From: Shewanella litorisediminis
Lineage (GTDB): Bacteria; Pseudomonadota; Gammaproteobacteria; Enterobacterales; Shewanellaceae
Length of the DNA stretch: 64,000 nucleotides
NCBI RefSeq assembly: GCF_016834455.1
Contig: NZ_CP069213.1
Span: 3,263,501-3,327,500 of the forward strand
Reading direction: 5' to 3'
The position numbers and the translations under genes are program-made. Positions 47,703 through 58,165 of the stretch are shown piece after piece; the stretch's first letter is position 1, and each line of letters begins with the position of its first letter. The notes under the pieces were generated by a model. It was not told the origin of the DNA. It worked only from the letters and a program-made list of their open reading frames with translations, and did no database searches.

Positions 47703-48185
47703 TTAACACTTTTTTACCAAGGTGATAAAGCGATATCGAAGGCCTTTGTCTGACACATGTTCAGTGGATTCAACCGTTTCCCAGCTACCATCATCCCATT
47801 CCGGGAAGTGGGTATCGCCCTCAACATCCAAGGCTATCTCGGTTAAATATAGCTTATCTGCCTGGGAAATCAGGGTTTGGTAGAGCTGACCACCACCAAT
47901 CACAACCAGCTCCTCGCAATTACCGGCCAGATCAACGGCTTCTTCAAATGAAGACACCAGGCTAATACCTTCGTGGGGGTAGTCACTCTGACGGGAAATC
48001 ACAATATTGTGTCGACCGGGCAGTGGACGTCCGATGGATTCGAAGGTTTTCCGCCCCATCACCACGGGTTTACCCAGCGTCATGGCCTTGAAATGCTTAA
48101 GATCTTCCGGCAAATGCCAGGGCATTTGATTATCTTTTCCTATCACCCGGTTGTTGGCCATCGCGGCAATCATGGCGATACGCAT
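47703..48185 (-). CDS. folA: Dihydrofolate reductase
   Basis: A 160-residue enzyme that makes tetrahydrofolate. MRIAMIAAMANNRVIGKDNQ, MPWHLPEDLKHFK (catalytic Asp about residue 28), GRKTFESIGRPLPGRHNIVI and VIGGGQLYQTLI are all diagnostic. GGGAG precedes the ATG. Target of trimethoprim. It follows yjjPB on the same strand after 24 nt. Confidence 0.96.
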   Translation of the reverse strand: MRIAMIAAMANNRVIGKDNQMPWHLPEDLKHFKAMTLGKPVVMGRKTFESIGRPLPGRHNIVISRQSDYPHEGISLVSSFEEAVDLAGNCEELVVIGGGQLYQTLISQADKLYLTEIALDVEGDTHFPEWDDGSWETVESTEHVSDKGLRYRFITLVKKC

Positions 48186-48209
48186 AAAAGCTCCCTCTTT
48201 GAGTTGTGT

Positions 48210-48677
48210 TTATATGATGGGGCGGGTACGAAAATACAACAGACTCGGCAGGGCCAGGCCCACCGACAAGGCGCCAAGGATAAAGACGGTTTTCAGTCCA
48301 TTACTTATCACGGCGCCGGTCAGCTCTGGGCTGACCTGAGATTGCGCCGTCAGCTGTACCAGCGCAATCACGGTGTTAAAAGCATAGGTTCCCGGGATCA
48401 TGGGGATAATGGCGGCAACCGCGTAAAGCAAGGGTGGCGCCAGGTGACGTTTGGCAAATCCTATGGTCACAGTGCCCACCAGAGCCGCCGCAGCAAAGGT
48501 TGCCCATTCAATGGGTAAACCGAAGTGGAGGATAAGGGTACGGAAACTGTGTCCCAGGGCACCTGCGAGGGCGCAATAGGGTAAAAAACGTTTTGGAACG
48601 TTAAATACCATGGCAAACCCCACGGCGGGTATGGCCGAGAAGAAGGCGTCGTTGAGCAAGGTAAGTGCTAAATTCAC
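48210..48677 (-). CDS. yjjB: ThrE-family exporter subunit YjjB
   Basis: A 155-residue integral membrane protein with four to five helices, matching the C-terminal half of the threonine/serine exporter family: AVGFAMVFNVPKRFLPYCAL, FAAAALVGTVTIGFAKR and PMIPGTYAFNTVIAL. GTG start overlapping the yjjP stop. The E. coli YjjP-YjjB pair exports succinate. Works together with YjjP. Confidence 0.87.
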   Translation of the reverse strand: MNLALTLLNDAFFSAIPAVGFAMVFNVPKRFLPYCALAGALGHSFRTLILHFGLPIEWATFAAAALVGTVTIGFAKRHLAPPLLYAVAAIIPMIPGTYAFNTVIALVQLTAQSQVSPELTGAVISNGLKTVFILGALSVGLALPSLLYFRTRPII

Positions 48678-49435
48678 AGAAACTTGCCCCCCAACTGCAT
48701 CGCTATGGTAATGCCAATAACAGAGGCCACTGTTAACAAGGTCGCGTGCCCCCAGCGGGAAATCCCGACGTTCATATGCCCCTTCACCATGTCAGAGATG
48801 GCATTGATCATCGGAAACCCCGGCACCAACATCAGCACGCTGGCCGCCATGGCAAGCTCAGGGGTTTTGGTCAGCGGGCACTCATAACTGAGCTGTGCCA
48901 CCGCCGTGGTAACAAAGGCGGTCAGTGAAAAAATGATCAGTGGGTTAAAGTGCCTGCGCGCCAGTGACAAGCGCACACTCATGCCTATGGCCGCTGCGAT
49001 AAAGGTGATGATGGATGACATCCAATCGCCGCCAAACAGATGGCAAAAACTGGCACAGGACAGGCCAATCATGGGGATCACCAGCGCGGCGGGGTAACTC
49101 TTGGGGGTGATGCGGGCCACCCGTTTTCTGACTTCGTTGGGGCCATAGAGGCCTTTCTCAGCTAGCAGGCAAATCCGTTGCAACTCGCACACAATCCGCA
49201 TATTGATGCCATGCTCACGAATACGGCGGGTGGTGGTGATACAACGGCCATGTACCAAGCTGGTCAGTACGAGGGAATTGGATGAGATGGACAATTCGAC
49301 ACTGGCCAGTCCAAGGGCCCTGCCCAGGCGCTGACTGATTTCTTCGACCAAATCAGACTCGGCGCCATAGGCCAGCAGGAGCTGCGCAACGCGCACCACC
49401 TGCCGGGTTATGTCATTCTGGGTATCTGCGTACAC
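48674..49435 (-). CDS. yjjP: ThrE-family exporter subunit YjjP
   Basis: A 253-residue protein. The N-terminal soluble domain (VVRVAQLLLAYGAESDLVEE, with SLVHGRCITTTRRI) and about five helices (SYPAALVIPMIGLSCASFCH, WMSSIITFIAAAIGMSV, VLMLVPGFPMINAISDMV) match the N-terminal half of ThrE. The GTG start at 49435 is short of support, but no better codon is seen. Overlaps yjjB by 4 nt. Confidence 0.87.
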   Translation of the reverse strand: MYADTQNDITRQVVRVAQLLLAYGAESDLVEEISQRLGRALGLASVELSISSNSLVLTSLVHGRCITTTRRIREHGINMRIVCELQRICLLAEKGLYGPNEVRKRVARITPKSYPAALVIPMIGLSCASFCHLFGGDWMSSIITFIAAAIGMSVRLSLARRHFNPLIIFSLTAFVTTAVAQLSYECPLTKTPELAMAASVLMLVPGFPMINAISDMVKGHMNVGISRWGHATLLTVASVIGITIAMQLGGKFL

Positions 49436-49455
49436 CGCTATCCCCGATTGAAGGC

Positions 49456-50634
<1,179 letters not shown>

Positions 50635-50720
50635 TCACCACAGAATGGGGCAATTATACCGCCTGCAGCGCGGCAGACCAAAATCTCTATCAAACATAGG
50701 GCAAAGCCCCAGACAAAACA

Positions 50721-50745
50721 AAAGCCCCACCAGAGGCGGGGCTTT
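50721..50745 (-). terminator. Terminator or attenuator between rpmA and obgE
   Basis: AAAGCCCC-N9-GGGGCTTT; on the minus strand followed by TGTTTTGT. Lies 23 nt past the rpmA stop. Confidence 0.7.
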
Positions 50746-50767
50746 ATCAGCTTAGCTGTTACGAAGC

Positions 50768-51025
<258 letters not shown>

Positions 51026-51036
51026 TCAGACTCCTA

Positions 51037-51348
51037 TTAAGCGTTGATAGCAGTGATTTTAACTTCAGTGAACCACTGACGGTGGCCCATCTTCTTCTCG
51101 TGGTGCTTACGACGACGGAACTTCTGGATAGTTACCTTTTCGCCGCGGCCGTGAGCAACAACAGTAGCAACTACTTTGCCGCCAGCAACCAGTGGAGCAC
51201 CCACTTTCACGTTTTCACCATCAGCAACCAACAGAACCTGATCGAACTCGATGGTTTCACCAGTAGCAACTTCGATTTTTTCCAAACGTACAGTATGGCC
51301 TTCAGCAACACGGTGTTGCTTGCCACCACTTTGAAAAACAGCGTACAT
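51037..51348 (-). CDS. rplU: 50S ribosomal protein L21
   Basis: A 103-residue ribosomal protein: [40 protein letters not shown] and the basic [17 protein letters not shown]. First gene of the rplU-rpmA unit; its promoter lies in the 51349-51602 spacer shared with ispB. Confidence 0.97.
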   Translation of the reverse strand: MYAVFQSGGKQHRVAEGHTVRLEKIEVATGETIEFDQVLLVADGENVKVGAPLVAGGKVVATVVAHGRGEKVTIQKFRRRKHHEKKMGHRQWFTEVKITAINA

Positions 51349-51632
51349 AGCTATTTTACTCCGAAAAATTCTGACGCTTCGCGCTAAATCCCCTCAGGGC
51401 GTGAGCGATGCGCCATAAAAAACTTTAATGACAATGGGCGCGGAGTTTACGCTAAGAATGCCCAGCTGACAAGCCCTAATTAGCAAAGATTAAAAAAAGA
51501 CCCGCATAACTCCCACATTAACCGGGCAACTGCTGCCATCGTCATTATTTTTAGGTAAGATCGCGGCTATTATAACACTTATGCCTAAATCAGGGCTTAG
51601 TTATGCCCAGTCCTGACAATCAGAGTCTATCT

Positions 51633-52604
51633 ATGGATTTGAATGCCATTCGACAGCTGGCCGACGCCGATATGCAGGCAGTCAATCAGCTGATCTACAA
51701 ACAACTGGAATCCGATGTTGCCCTCATCAACCAGCTGGGCTTTTACATTATTAATGGAGGCGGCAAACGTTTGCGCCCTCTGTTATCGGTATTGGCCGCC
51801 CGCGCCGTTAACTATAATGGTGAAGGTCATCTCAAACTCGCCGCCATTATCGAGTTCATCCATACGGCCTCACTGCTCCACGATGACGTAGTGGATGAGT
51901 CTACATTGCGTCGGGGCCGTGAAACCGCCAACGCCCTCTTTGGCAACAGTGCCAGCGTGCTGGTGGGTGACTTCCTTTATACCCGCTCTTTCCAGATGAT
52001 GACCGAGCTTGGCAGCATGAAGGTGCTGCAGGTGCTGGCCGACGCCACCAACGTGTTAGCCGAAGGGGAAGTGCTGCAGTTAATGAACTGCAACGATCCC
52101 AACACCACTGAAGACAGCTACATGCGGGTCATCTATTGTAAAACCGCCAAGCTGTTTGAAGCGGCCACCCGTCTTGCCGCCGTACTGGCAGGCAGTGATG
52201 AAAAGGTCGAAGAGGCCCTTGCCGACTACGGCAAGTATCTGGGCACGGCCTTCCAGCTGATTGATGACTTGCTGGATTACACCAGCGACGCCGAAGAGCT
52301 TGGCAAGAACATCGGTGACGATCTCGCCGAAGGTAAGCCTACCCTGCCACTGATTTACGCTATCGGCCATGGCAACGAGCACGAGCAAGCCCTCATTCGT
52401 ACCGCCATTGAAAAAGCCGATGGCACAGACGCCATTGAGGAAATCCTAACAGCCCTGCATCGCTGCGGCGCACTGGATTACACCCGCAGACGCGCAGAAG
52501 AAGAAGCAGACAAGGCCATTGCGGCCCTCAGCGTCCTGCCGGAAGGTGACTTTAAGATGGCGCTCGAGTCACTGGCCAGAATCGCAGTCTCCCGCAGTAA
52601 CTGA
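51633..52604 (+). CDS. ispB: Octaprenyl diphosphate synthase
   Basis: A 323-residue prenyltransferase that makes the ubiquinone side chain. The two aspartate-rich motifs are LLHDDVVDES and LIDDLLDYT; GGGKRLRPLLSVLAARA is the substrate-binding region. The ATG at 51633 (MDLNAIRQLADADM) gives exactly the E. coli length; an ATG at 51603 would add ten residues and has AGGG upstream, so the start is open. Divergent from rplU, as in many relatives. Confidence 0.94.
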   Translation: MDLNAIRQLADADMQAVNQLIYKQLESDVALINQLGFYIINGGGKRLRPLLSVLAARAVNYNGEGHLKLAAIIEFIHTASLLHDDVVDESTLRRGRETANALFGNSASVLVGDFLYTRSFQMMTELGSMKVLQVLADATNVLAEGEVLQLMNCNDPNTTEDSYMRVIYCKTAKLFEAATRLAAVLAGSDEKVEEALADYGKYLGTAFQLIDDLLDYTSDAEELGKNIGDDLAEGKPTLPLIYAIGHGNEHEQALIRTAIEKADGTDAIEEILTALHRCGALDYTRRRAEEEADKAIAALSVLPEGDFKMALESLARIAVSRSN

Positions 52605-52633
52605 CAGTCCGCAGTAACTGACAGCCAGCATCA

Positions 52634-52673
52634 CCCAATAAAAAACCTCGCATCGGCGAGGTTTTTTATTGGG
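52634..52673. terminator. Bidirectional terminator after ispB
   Basis: Two 18-nt perfect arms around an ATCG loop (core AAAAAACCTCGC/GCGAGGTTTTTT), between the convergent ispB and ung. Confidence 0.9.
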
Positions 52674-52697
52674 CTGCATTTTTAAACATAAAGAGAG

Positions 52698-53363
52698 TTA
52701 CAAGCGCCAGTCGATGGGCTCACCGCCCTGAGCCTGTAATAGCTCATTGATTTTTGAAAAGTGGCCACAACCAAAAAAGCCACGATAAGCTGACAAGGGC
52801 GATGGATGCACACCCGACAACACCTGATGCTGAGGTGCGGTAATGCCCTTGCCCTTCTTGATGGCATGGCTCCCCCAAAGCACAAAGACGATGGGCGCCT
52901 CACGCTCATTGAGCAGCTTAAGCGCGGCCGCAGTAAAGGTTTCCCAACCCGCCTTGGCGTGGGAGTGGGCCTTGCCCTCCTCTACCGTTAGCACGGTGTT
53001 AAGCATCAAAATCCCTTGTTTGGCCCAGGGCAACAAGTAGCCGTGGGACGGGGTTTCAAAGCCGGGAATATCCGTGCTGAGCTCCTTATACATGTTCACC
53101 AGGGAGGGCGGCGGCTTAATGCCGGGTTTGACTGAAAAACACAAGCCATGGGCCTGACCGGCACCGTGGTAGGGGTCCTGACCTATCAGTACCACCCGCA
53201 CCTTCTCCAACGGCGTGTGCTCAAACGCAGCGAACACCTCCTCTTCGGGAGGATAAATGGTTTTGCCGCTTTGACGCTCTGCGGCGACAAATTCGGTGAG
53301 GGATTTAAAGTAGGGTTTCTCAGATTCGGCGGCAATAAAGTCCTGCCAGCATGCAACGGCCAT
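52698..53363 (-). CDS. ung: Uracil-DNA glycosylase
   Basis: A 221-residue base-excision repair enzyme. [20 protein letters not shown] contains the catalytic Asp (about 63), FVLWGSHA and [17 protein letters not shown] the DNA-binding loop with the catalytic His. GGGAG precedes the ATG. Monocistronic. Confidence 0.96.
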   Translation of the reverse strand: MAVACWQDFIAAESEKPYFKSLTEFVAAERQSGKTIYPPEEEVFAAFEHTPLEKVRVVLIGQDPYHGAGQAHGLCFSVKPGIKPPPSLVNMYKELSTDIPGFETPSHGYLLPWAKQGILMLNTVLTVEEGKAHSHAKAGWETFTAAALKLLNEREAPIVFVLWGSHAIKKGKGITAPQHQVLSGVHPSPLSAYRGFFGCGHFSKINELLQAQGGEPIDWRL

Positions 53364-53544
53364 GGGGCTCCCGGGCTGAATGATTTACTGCGCCGCAGTG
53401 TATCTTATCGGCCATGGCAAATCAGCCTCTCTGCCCGGATAGCACACCAAGGGTCACGACGAAGATCCCAATCGAGACGAAAGTCGGTGGTCAGCCCCGT
53501 GGATTTGGGTAAAATCAGCAAAGATGAAAATACAGGACACAACC

Positions 53545-53862
53545 ATGTCAGAAAACGCCAACAGTCTGTTTGAACTCGCCGATAAGTTTATTGCGCTGGC
53601 CAACGAGCTCACCGCCACCGAAGGCGATGTGGGTAAAGTGGGCACAGCGCTGCGTTTTGCCGCAGCCCGCTTCAATGCCTTCGAAGCCGCCATCAAGTCG
53701 GCGGATCTGCAAAACGAAAAGGCCAACGCCCTCAAGTGGTTCAGCGATGATTACCAGGACATGCTGAACGATAACCTGGACGACCATATCGCCAACCCGC
53801 CGGTGGCAACACCCGATGCGGAGCCTGCCGTTGACACCGCGGTGCAGACATTCAAGCTCTGA
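53545..53862 (+). CDS. DUF3144 small acidic protein
   Basis: A 105-residue cytoplasmic protein. ANSLFELADKFIALANELT, GKVGTALRFAAARFNAFEAA and WFSDDYQDMLNDNLDDHI match DUF3144. AGGA lies 8 nt before the ATG at 53545. Helical and acidic; function unknown. Terminator follows. Confidence 0.78.
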   Translation: MSENANSLFELADKFIALANELTATEGDVGKVGTALRFAAARFNAFEAAIKSADLQNEKANALKWFSDDYQDMLNDNLDDHIANPPVATPDAEPAVDTAVQTFKL

Positions 53863-53879
53863 GCCGCGCCAAGCGCATT

Positions 53880-53906
53880 AAAAAGGCCGCATTATGCGGC
53901 CTTTTT
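53880..53906. terminator. Bidirectional terminator
   Basis: AAAAAGGCCGCA-TTA-TGCGGCCTTTTT between the convergent DUF3144 and LysE-type genes. Confidence 0.88.
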
Positions 53907-53924
53907 CGTTCCTGCAAGGGTTCA

Positions 53925-54551
53925 TCACAGACCTTGCCACAGGGTCCAGATTACCCTTAGGCCGAGCAGTATTAAGATGGCACCGGACAGCTTATCGATA
54001 ATGGCCGCCTTCTCACGAAGTTTGGGTAAAAGCCTTGGGTGCGACAGCATCAGTGCCACGATTGTGTACCAGAGACCATCCACCACCAGCGGCGTCAGCA
54101 CGATAATTGCCTTACCTTCGAGGGTGGATGACGCCATCACAAACTGGCTGAAGAGCGCCAGAAAAAACAGCAAAATCTTGGGATTGAACAGCGATATGGC
54201 AATACCGTCACGGGCCGCTTCGATAAGCGTGGATGCCTTGCCTGCGGCGAGCTTATCCTGCATGCCCCCTTTTGAGTTGAGCGCCCCCCAACCCATCCAC
54301 ATCAGGTAGAGGGCACCTATCAGCGCAATGCCATTAAACACCAGTGGCGCTTCTTTCATGGCAAGGGCGAGCCCAAGCAGGGTGATAAGGGCATACACGC
54401 CAATACCTATGGCATGGGCCCAGGCACAGGCGATACCCGCGCCCCTGCCGCCACCCAGCGTATGGCGCACCACCATGGCCAGGCTGGGCCCGGGCGACAT
54501 GGCCCCCAAACAACACACAGCCAGCAGCGCCAGCCAAACACTGAAACTCAT
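53925..54551 (-). CDS. LysE/RhtB-family amino acid exporter
   Basis: A 208-residue inner-membrane protein with six predicted helices. AVCCLGAMSPGPSLAMVVRH is the family start signature, and FNPKILLFFLALFSQF the conserved helix with NPK. Exports amino acids or their analogues; substrate unknown. GGGGGAAG lies just before the ATG. Confidence 0.85.
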   Translation of the reverse strand: MSFSVWLALLAVCCLGAMSPGPSLAMVVRHTLGGGRGAGIACAWAHAIGIGVYALITLLGLALAMKEAPLVFNGIALIGALYLMWMGWGALNSKGGMQDKLAAGKASTLIEAARDGIAISLFNPKILLFFLALFSQFVMASSTLEGKAIIVLTPLVVDGLWYTIVALMLSHPRLLPKLREKAAIIDKLSGAILILLGLRVIWTLWQGL

Positions 54552-54809
54552 ACTTCCCCCAATTTACTGCGAAATCCTGTTTATCTTTTTACTGCTGGCC
54601 AGGCTTACCACTGCTCTTCGCGGCACTGATAAGCAGATACTTAAGCACCAAAGCGCAGCACACAAAACCTGAAGGGTGCCACTATACTGCAGCCTCCTCA
54701 AAAGGTTGAAGTAAGAATTACCCCGTTTTGCTCATGGCCCCAAAGCATACCCTGGCGCCCCATTATCACAGACTCCCGTCGGTGAGAAACTGTTCCATGT
54801 GCATGGATA

Positions 54810-54825
54810 TCACGATATTTCGTGA
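54810..54825. promoter_or_regulatory. Palindrome in the activator promoter, likely autoregulatory site
   Basis: TCACGATATTTCGTGA, with 6-nt perfect arms, is identical to the site at 56386-56401. It lies 30 nt upstream of the sigma-70-like -35 box and 95 nt before the activator ATG. Confidence 0.65.
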
Positions 54826-54854
54826 CTTATTCAACAAAGATCCACCCTGAGTCC

Positions 54855-54883
54855 ATGACGCCCCAACAGGGGCAGGCTATACT
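54855..54883 (+). promoter_or_regulatory. Sigma-70-like promoter of the activator gene
   Basis: ATGACG, 17-nt spacer, TATACT. The -10 is a near consensus; the -35 matches four of six. Confidence 0.5.
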
Positions 54884-54919
54884 GCCGCCATTCATCAGTC
54901 ACAGCCCCGACCAACGCCC

Positions 54920-56335
54920 ATGCCTACACATGAAAGCTTTTTACCGGAGAACCGCCTGCTGCTGGATGCTGTCAGCGAAGGTATCTATGGTTTTGATTTG
55001 GATGGTCATGCGGTGTTTATTAATCCTGCGGCCGAACGTATGACCGGCTGGAAGGCAAACGAACTGCTGGGTAAAACCATCCATAATTTTCATCACCACA
55101 GCCATGCCGATGGCAGCCACTATCCCCATGAAGATTGCCCCATCTATCAAACCCTGAAGGATGGCAAGGCGCGGGAGATCAGCAACGAGGTGTTCTGGCG
55201 CAAGGATGGCAGCAGCTTCCCGGTGCATTACAGCTCCACCCCTGTGTGGCAGGACGGCAAGCTCAAGGGTGTGGTCGCGATATTTCGCGATATCAGTCTG
55301 CAGAAACAAACCGAACAGTCGCTGCGCCAGGCGCTGGAGCAGGTGCAGGCGCTGTCGGAGCAGCTGGCCTCTGAAAACTCCCTGCTGCAGGCAGAGCTTG
55401 AAGACAAGCGCGGCCCGTCGCAAATCACCGGCAGCAGCGACTGTATTCAAAACCTGCAAAAGCAAATCCGCCTGGTGGCCAACACCGACAGCACAGTGCT
55501 GATACAGGGCGAAAATGGCACCGGCAAGGAGCTGGTCGCCCGGGAGCTTCATCAGCTCAGCAGCCGCCGTGATAAGCCGATGATCTCGGTTAACTGTGCC
55601 GCCTTCTCGGCATCCCTGTTGGAAAGCGAGCTCTTTGGCCACGAAAAGGGCGCCTTCACCGGTGCCAGCAGTCGCCGTAAAGGCCGCTTTGAACTGGCCC
55701 ACAAGGGAACCCTGTTTTTGGATGAAGTGGCCGAGCTCAGTCTGGAGGCACAGTCCAAGCTGCTTCGGGTGATTCAGGAGCAGGAGTTTGAGCGTGTGGG
55801 TGGCAGCGAGCGCATCAAGGTAGATATCCGCCTGATAGCCGCCACCCACCACGACCTGCAAAAACGGGTCGAGCAGGGGCTGTTCAGGATGGATCTTTTT
55901 TACCGCCTGAACGTGTTTCCACTGAAGGTGCCTCCCCTTCGCCAGCGTGCAGGAGACATTCCCGAGCTGGTTCAGCAACTGCTGAAGAGCCTGTCACAGA
56001 AGCTCGGCAAGCCGCTGGCAGGGGTCGATGCCACCAGCCTAAAACGCTTGCAGCAATACAGTTGGCCGGGCAATGTGCGCGAACTGCAAAACCTGCTGGA
56101 GCGTGAAGCGATTCTCACCCACCAGCCTATTCTGAAAATGAGCTCCATCCCCGGCAGTCAGGCAGTACCTGTCGCGGGAAAAACCCTGGCCGAGGTGGAG
56201 GCAAGCCATATTCTCTCGACCCTGGAAGATTGCGACTGGCGCATCTCCGGCCCAAACGGGGTGGCGGCGATTCTTGGACTCCCGCCCAGCACCCTGAGAT
56301 CCCGAATGCAAAAACTCGGGATCCGCCGACCTTAG
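54920..56335 (+). CDS. PAS-domain sigma-54-dependent activator
   Basis: A 471-residue enhancer-binding protein. PAS domain about 10-130 with a His-rich loop containing one Cys (HNFHHHSHADGSHYPHEDC, about 55-73), a short coiled coil to about 165, then an AAA+ domain: GENGTGKELVARELH (Walker A), GHEKGAFTGAS (the sigma-54-contacting GAFTGA loop), GTLFLDEVAEL (Walker B). A Fis-type helix-turn-helix lies at the C-terminus (GVAAILGLPPSTLRSRMQKL). It contacts sigma-54 RNA polymerase at the ccoG promoter downstream. No receiver domain, so it senses its signal directly through PAS. ATG at 54920, weak ribosome site. Confidence 0.93.
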   Translation: MPTHESFLPENRLLLDAVSEGIYGFDLDGHAVFINPAAERMTGWKANELLGKTIHNFHHHSHADGSHYPHEDCPIYQTLKDGKAREISNEVFWRKDGSSFPVHYSSTPVWQDGKLKGVVAIFRDISLQKQTEQSLRQALEQVQALSEQLASENSLLQAELEDKRGPSQITGSSDCIQNLQKQIRLVANTDSTVLIQGENGTGKELVARELHQLSSRRDKPMISVNCAAFSASLLESELFGHEKGAFTGASSRRKGRFELAHKGTLFLDEVAELSLEAQSKLLRVIQEQEFERVGGSERIKVDIRLIAATHHDLQKRVEQGLFRMDLFYRLNVFPLKVPPLRQRAGDIPELVQQLLKSLSQKLGKPLAGVDATSLKRLQQYSWPGNVRELQNLLEREAILTHQPILKMSSIPGSQAVPVAGKTLAEVEASHILSTLEDCDWRISGPNGVAAILGLPPSTLRSRMQKLGIRRP

Positions 56336-56367
56336 CCCAAAGTGCCGTTAACGGAGCGCCGCTTAAG

Positions 56368-56401
56368 TCACGACATATCGCCAAGTCACGATATTTCGTG
56401 A
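56368..56401. promoter_or_regulatory. Tandem enhancer sites upstream of ccoG
   Basis: TCACGATATTTCGTGA at 56386-56401 is perfect and identical to the site before the activator. A weaker copy TCACGACATATCGCCA lies at 56368-56383; the starts are 18 nt apart. They lie about 65-95 nt upstream of the sigma-54 promoter, a normal enhancer distance. Confidence 0.7.
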
Positions 56402-56464
56402 TTCATCAGATTAAGCAAAACAAAATTAATCAATAATATCAGCTAGATGTAAACAAGCACCAGC

Positions 56465-56480
56465 TGGCACGGCTCTTGCC
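56465..56480 (+). promoter_or_regulatory. Sigma-54 promoter of ccoG
   Basis: TGGCACG-GCTC-TTGCC matches the -24/-12 consensus TGGCACG-N4-TTGCW with the exact GG-N10-GC spacing. Transcription would start near 56491. Confidence 0.85.
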
Positions 56481-56517
56481 ATTAGGCCCCTGTGTGAGTC
56501 ATTCAGGAACAACCAAG

Positions 56518-58038
56518 GTGCAACAGAGCAATCAATCCCAGCAAAGCATTCCCGTTACTTTCATCCCCTCCAGCGAAGAGCCTTCAGCGCACAAGGAGCC
56601 CTCAGCGCATACAGAACCCTCAGCGAGTGGAGAGCCATCGGTCCCCCAAAAGCCGTCATCAAAAACGGCAGCCAAAAGCGGCGGTAAAATCCAGTTTCGA
56701 AGCCAGTCCGGTCTGTTTCAGCGTTGGCGCAGCGCCACCGGAGCTGGCCTGATAGCACTGTTTTTTCTGCTGCCCTTTATCAGCTGGCATGGGCGCCAGG
56801 CCATTTGGTTTGATTTAAGCAATCAGCAGTTTTACTTCTTCGGCACCAGCCTGTGGCCCCAGGATTTTACCCTGCTGGCCTGGGTCTTTATTGCCGCAGC
56901 CTTTGGCCTATTTTTCGTGACCCTGTTTTGGGGCCGGGTCTGGTGCGGCTTTTTATGCCCGCAAACCCAGTGGACTTTTATGTTTGCCTGGGTAGAAGAA
57001 AAGTTTGAAGGCAGCCGCAATCAACGCATCAATCTCGACAAGGCGCCCTGGAGCCGGGAGAAACTCACCAAACGGCTCGGGAAACACAGCAGCTGGCTGC
57101 TGATGTCACTGCTGACCGGCTGCGGCTTTATCGCCTACTTCGTACCGGCGCGGGAGTTGTATCCTGCCATCTTCAGTTTCAGCGCAGGATTCTGGGACAC
57201 CGCCTGGGTATGGTTTTTTGCCATCTGTACCTACCTCAACGCCGGATGGATGCGCGAGCAAATGTGCCTGCACTGCTGCCCCTATGCCCGCTTCCAATCT
57301 GCCATGTTCGATGAATTCACCAAAACCGTCACCTACGATGCGGCCCGTGGCGAAAGCCGTGGACCGCGCAAGCGTAAGGCCGCCACCGAGCTTGGCGACT
57401 GCGTGGACTGTAATTTGTGCGTGGAGGTGTGCCCCACCGGCATAGATATCCGCAACGGCTTGCAGTACGAGTGCATCAACTGCGGCGCCTGTGTCGATGC
57501 CTGTAACCAGACCATGGCCAACTTCGGCTATAAGCCCGACCTTATCGCCTTCACCAGTGAAGCGGGCCTCAAGGGGAAAACGCCGCCCCTTTGGCAGCGC
57601 AAACGCTTTATCGGCTATGGTCTGGCACTGATTGCCATTCTCGCCACCATGGGACTGGACATGGCAAGTCGCAGCAGTATCGAGCTCAACGTGCTGCGGG
57701 ACCGCCAAAGCCTTTACCGTGAAACCACGGGCGGCCAGATTGAAAACACCTATCTGCTTAAAATCCGCAATAAAACCCAGCAACCCAGGGAGTATCGGCT
57801 GGCCGTCACAGGCGCCCTGCCGCTGGCGCTGTCGAAAACTGAGGTAAGCATTGCCCCCGGCGAGCAGATTGAACTGCCGCTGACACTCACTGCTGCAGCA
57901 GGAGCCATCAAAACCAGTCGCAGTAAGCTCACCTTCACGGTTTCTGAACTCGTCTCTGAATCAGAGACTGAGTCAGGGGCTGGGGCTGATGAGGAAGCAG
58001 AGGCAGTCAGTCAGGATTCGGTGTTCTTCGCCCCCTGA
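56518..58038 (+). CDS. ccoG: CcoG/FixG-type membrane polyferredoxin
   Basis: A 506-residue inner-membrane protein. About five helices (TGAGLIALFFLLPFISW, WPQDFTLLAWVFIAAAFGLF and others), motif WGRVWCGFLCPQTQW, two 4Fe-4S sites (CVDCNLCVEVCPTGIDI and CINCGACVDACNQ), and a C-terminal Ig-like domain. CcoG reduces Cu(II) to Cu(I) for cbb3 oxidase assembly. The GTG start at 56518 has AGGAA 7 nt upstream; an in-frame TTG at 56476 lies inside the promoter and cannot be used. The N-terminus has an unusual EPSA-type repeat (EEPSAHKEPSAHTEPSAS). No cbb3 genes are nearby. Confidence 0.88.
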   Translation: MQQSNQSQQSIPVTFIPSSEEPSAHKEPSAHTEPSASGEPSVPQKPSSKTAAKSGGKIQFRSQSGLFQRWRSATGAGLIALFFLLPFISWHGRQAIWFDLSNQQFYFFGTSLWPQDFTLLAWVFIAAAFGLFFVTLFWGRVWCGFLCPQTQWTFMFAWVEEKFEGSRNQRINLDKAPWSREKLTKRLGKHSSWLLMSLLTGCGFIAYFVPARELYPAIFSFSAGFWDTAWVWFFAICTYLNAGWMREQMCLHCCPYARFQSAMFDEFTKTVTYDAARGESRGPRKRKAATELGDCVDCNLCVEVCPTGIDIRNGLQYECINCGACVDACNQTMANFGYKPDLIAFTSEAGLKGKTPPLWQRKRFIGYGLALIAILATMGLDMASRSSIELNVLRDRQSLYRETTGGQIENTYLLKIRNKTQQPREYRLAVTGALPLALSKTEVSIAPGEQIELPLTLTAAAGAIKTSRSKLTFTVSELVSESETESGAGADEEAEAVSQDSVFFAP

Positions 58039-58165
58039 AAAGCAGGACGGCAACCTGAGAAAGAGATGTGGGCCAGCTCAAACTCCGATGCAGGAGTTGG
58101 CCCCTTTCACCTTGGCTTAAGGGCGCATCATTATGCTGAGTGGGTTTTTACGAAAGGAATGACCC

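Larger units (their letters stand above)
54552..54919. other. Intergenic region before the sigma-54 activator
   Basis: A 368-nt stretch between divergent genes. It contains the palindrome at 54810-54825 and a sigma-70-like promoter (ATGACG at 54855-54860, 17 nt, TATACT at 54878-54883) for the activator. Nothing coding is recognised. Confidence 0.6.

Noticed and set aside
54941..55978. Leftward frame of 345 codons opposite the sigma-54 activator
   Set aside because: Shadow of the activator, which has all catalytic motifs.
56476..56517. TTG start extending CcoG upstream
   Set aside because: The codon is part of the -12 element of the sigma-54 promoter, upstream of the expected transcription start.
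58094..58125. TTGGCC...TTGGC as a second sigma-54 promoter before the thioredoxin gene
   Set aside because: The GG-to-GC spacing is wrong, so it fails the -24/-12 rule.
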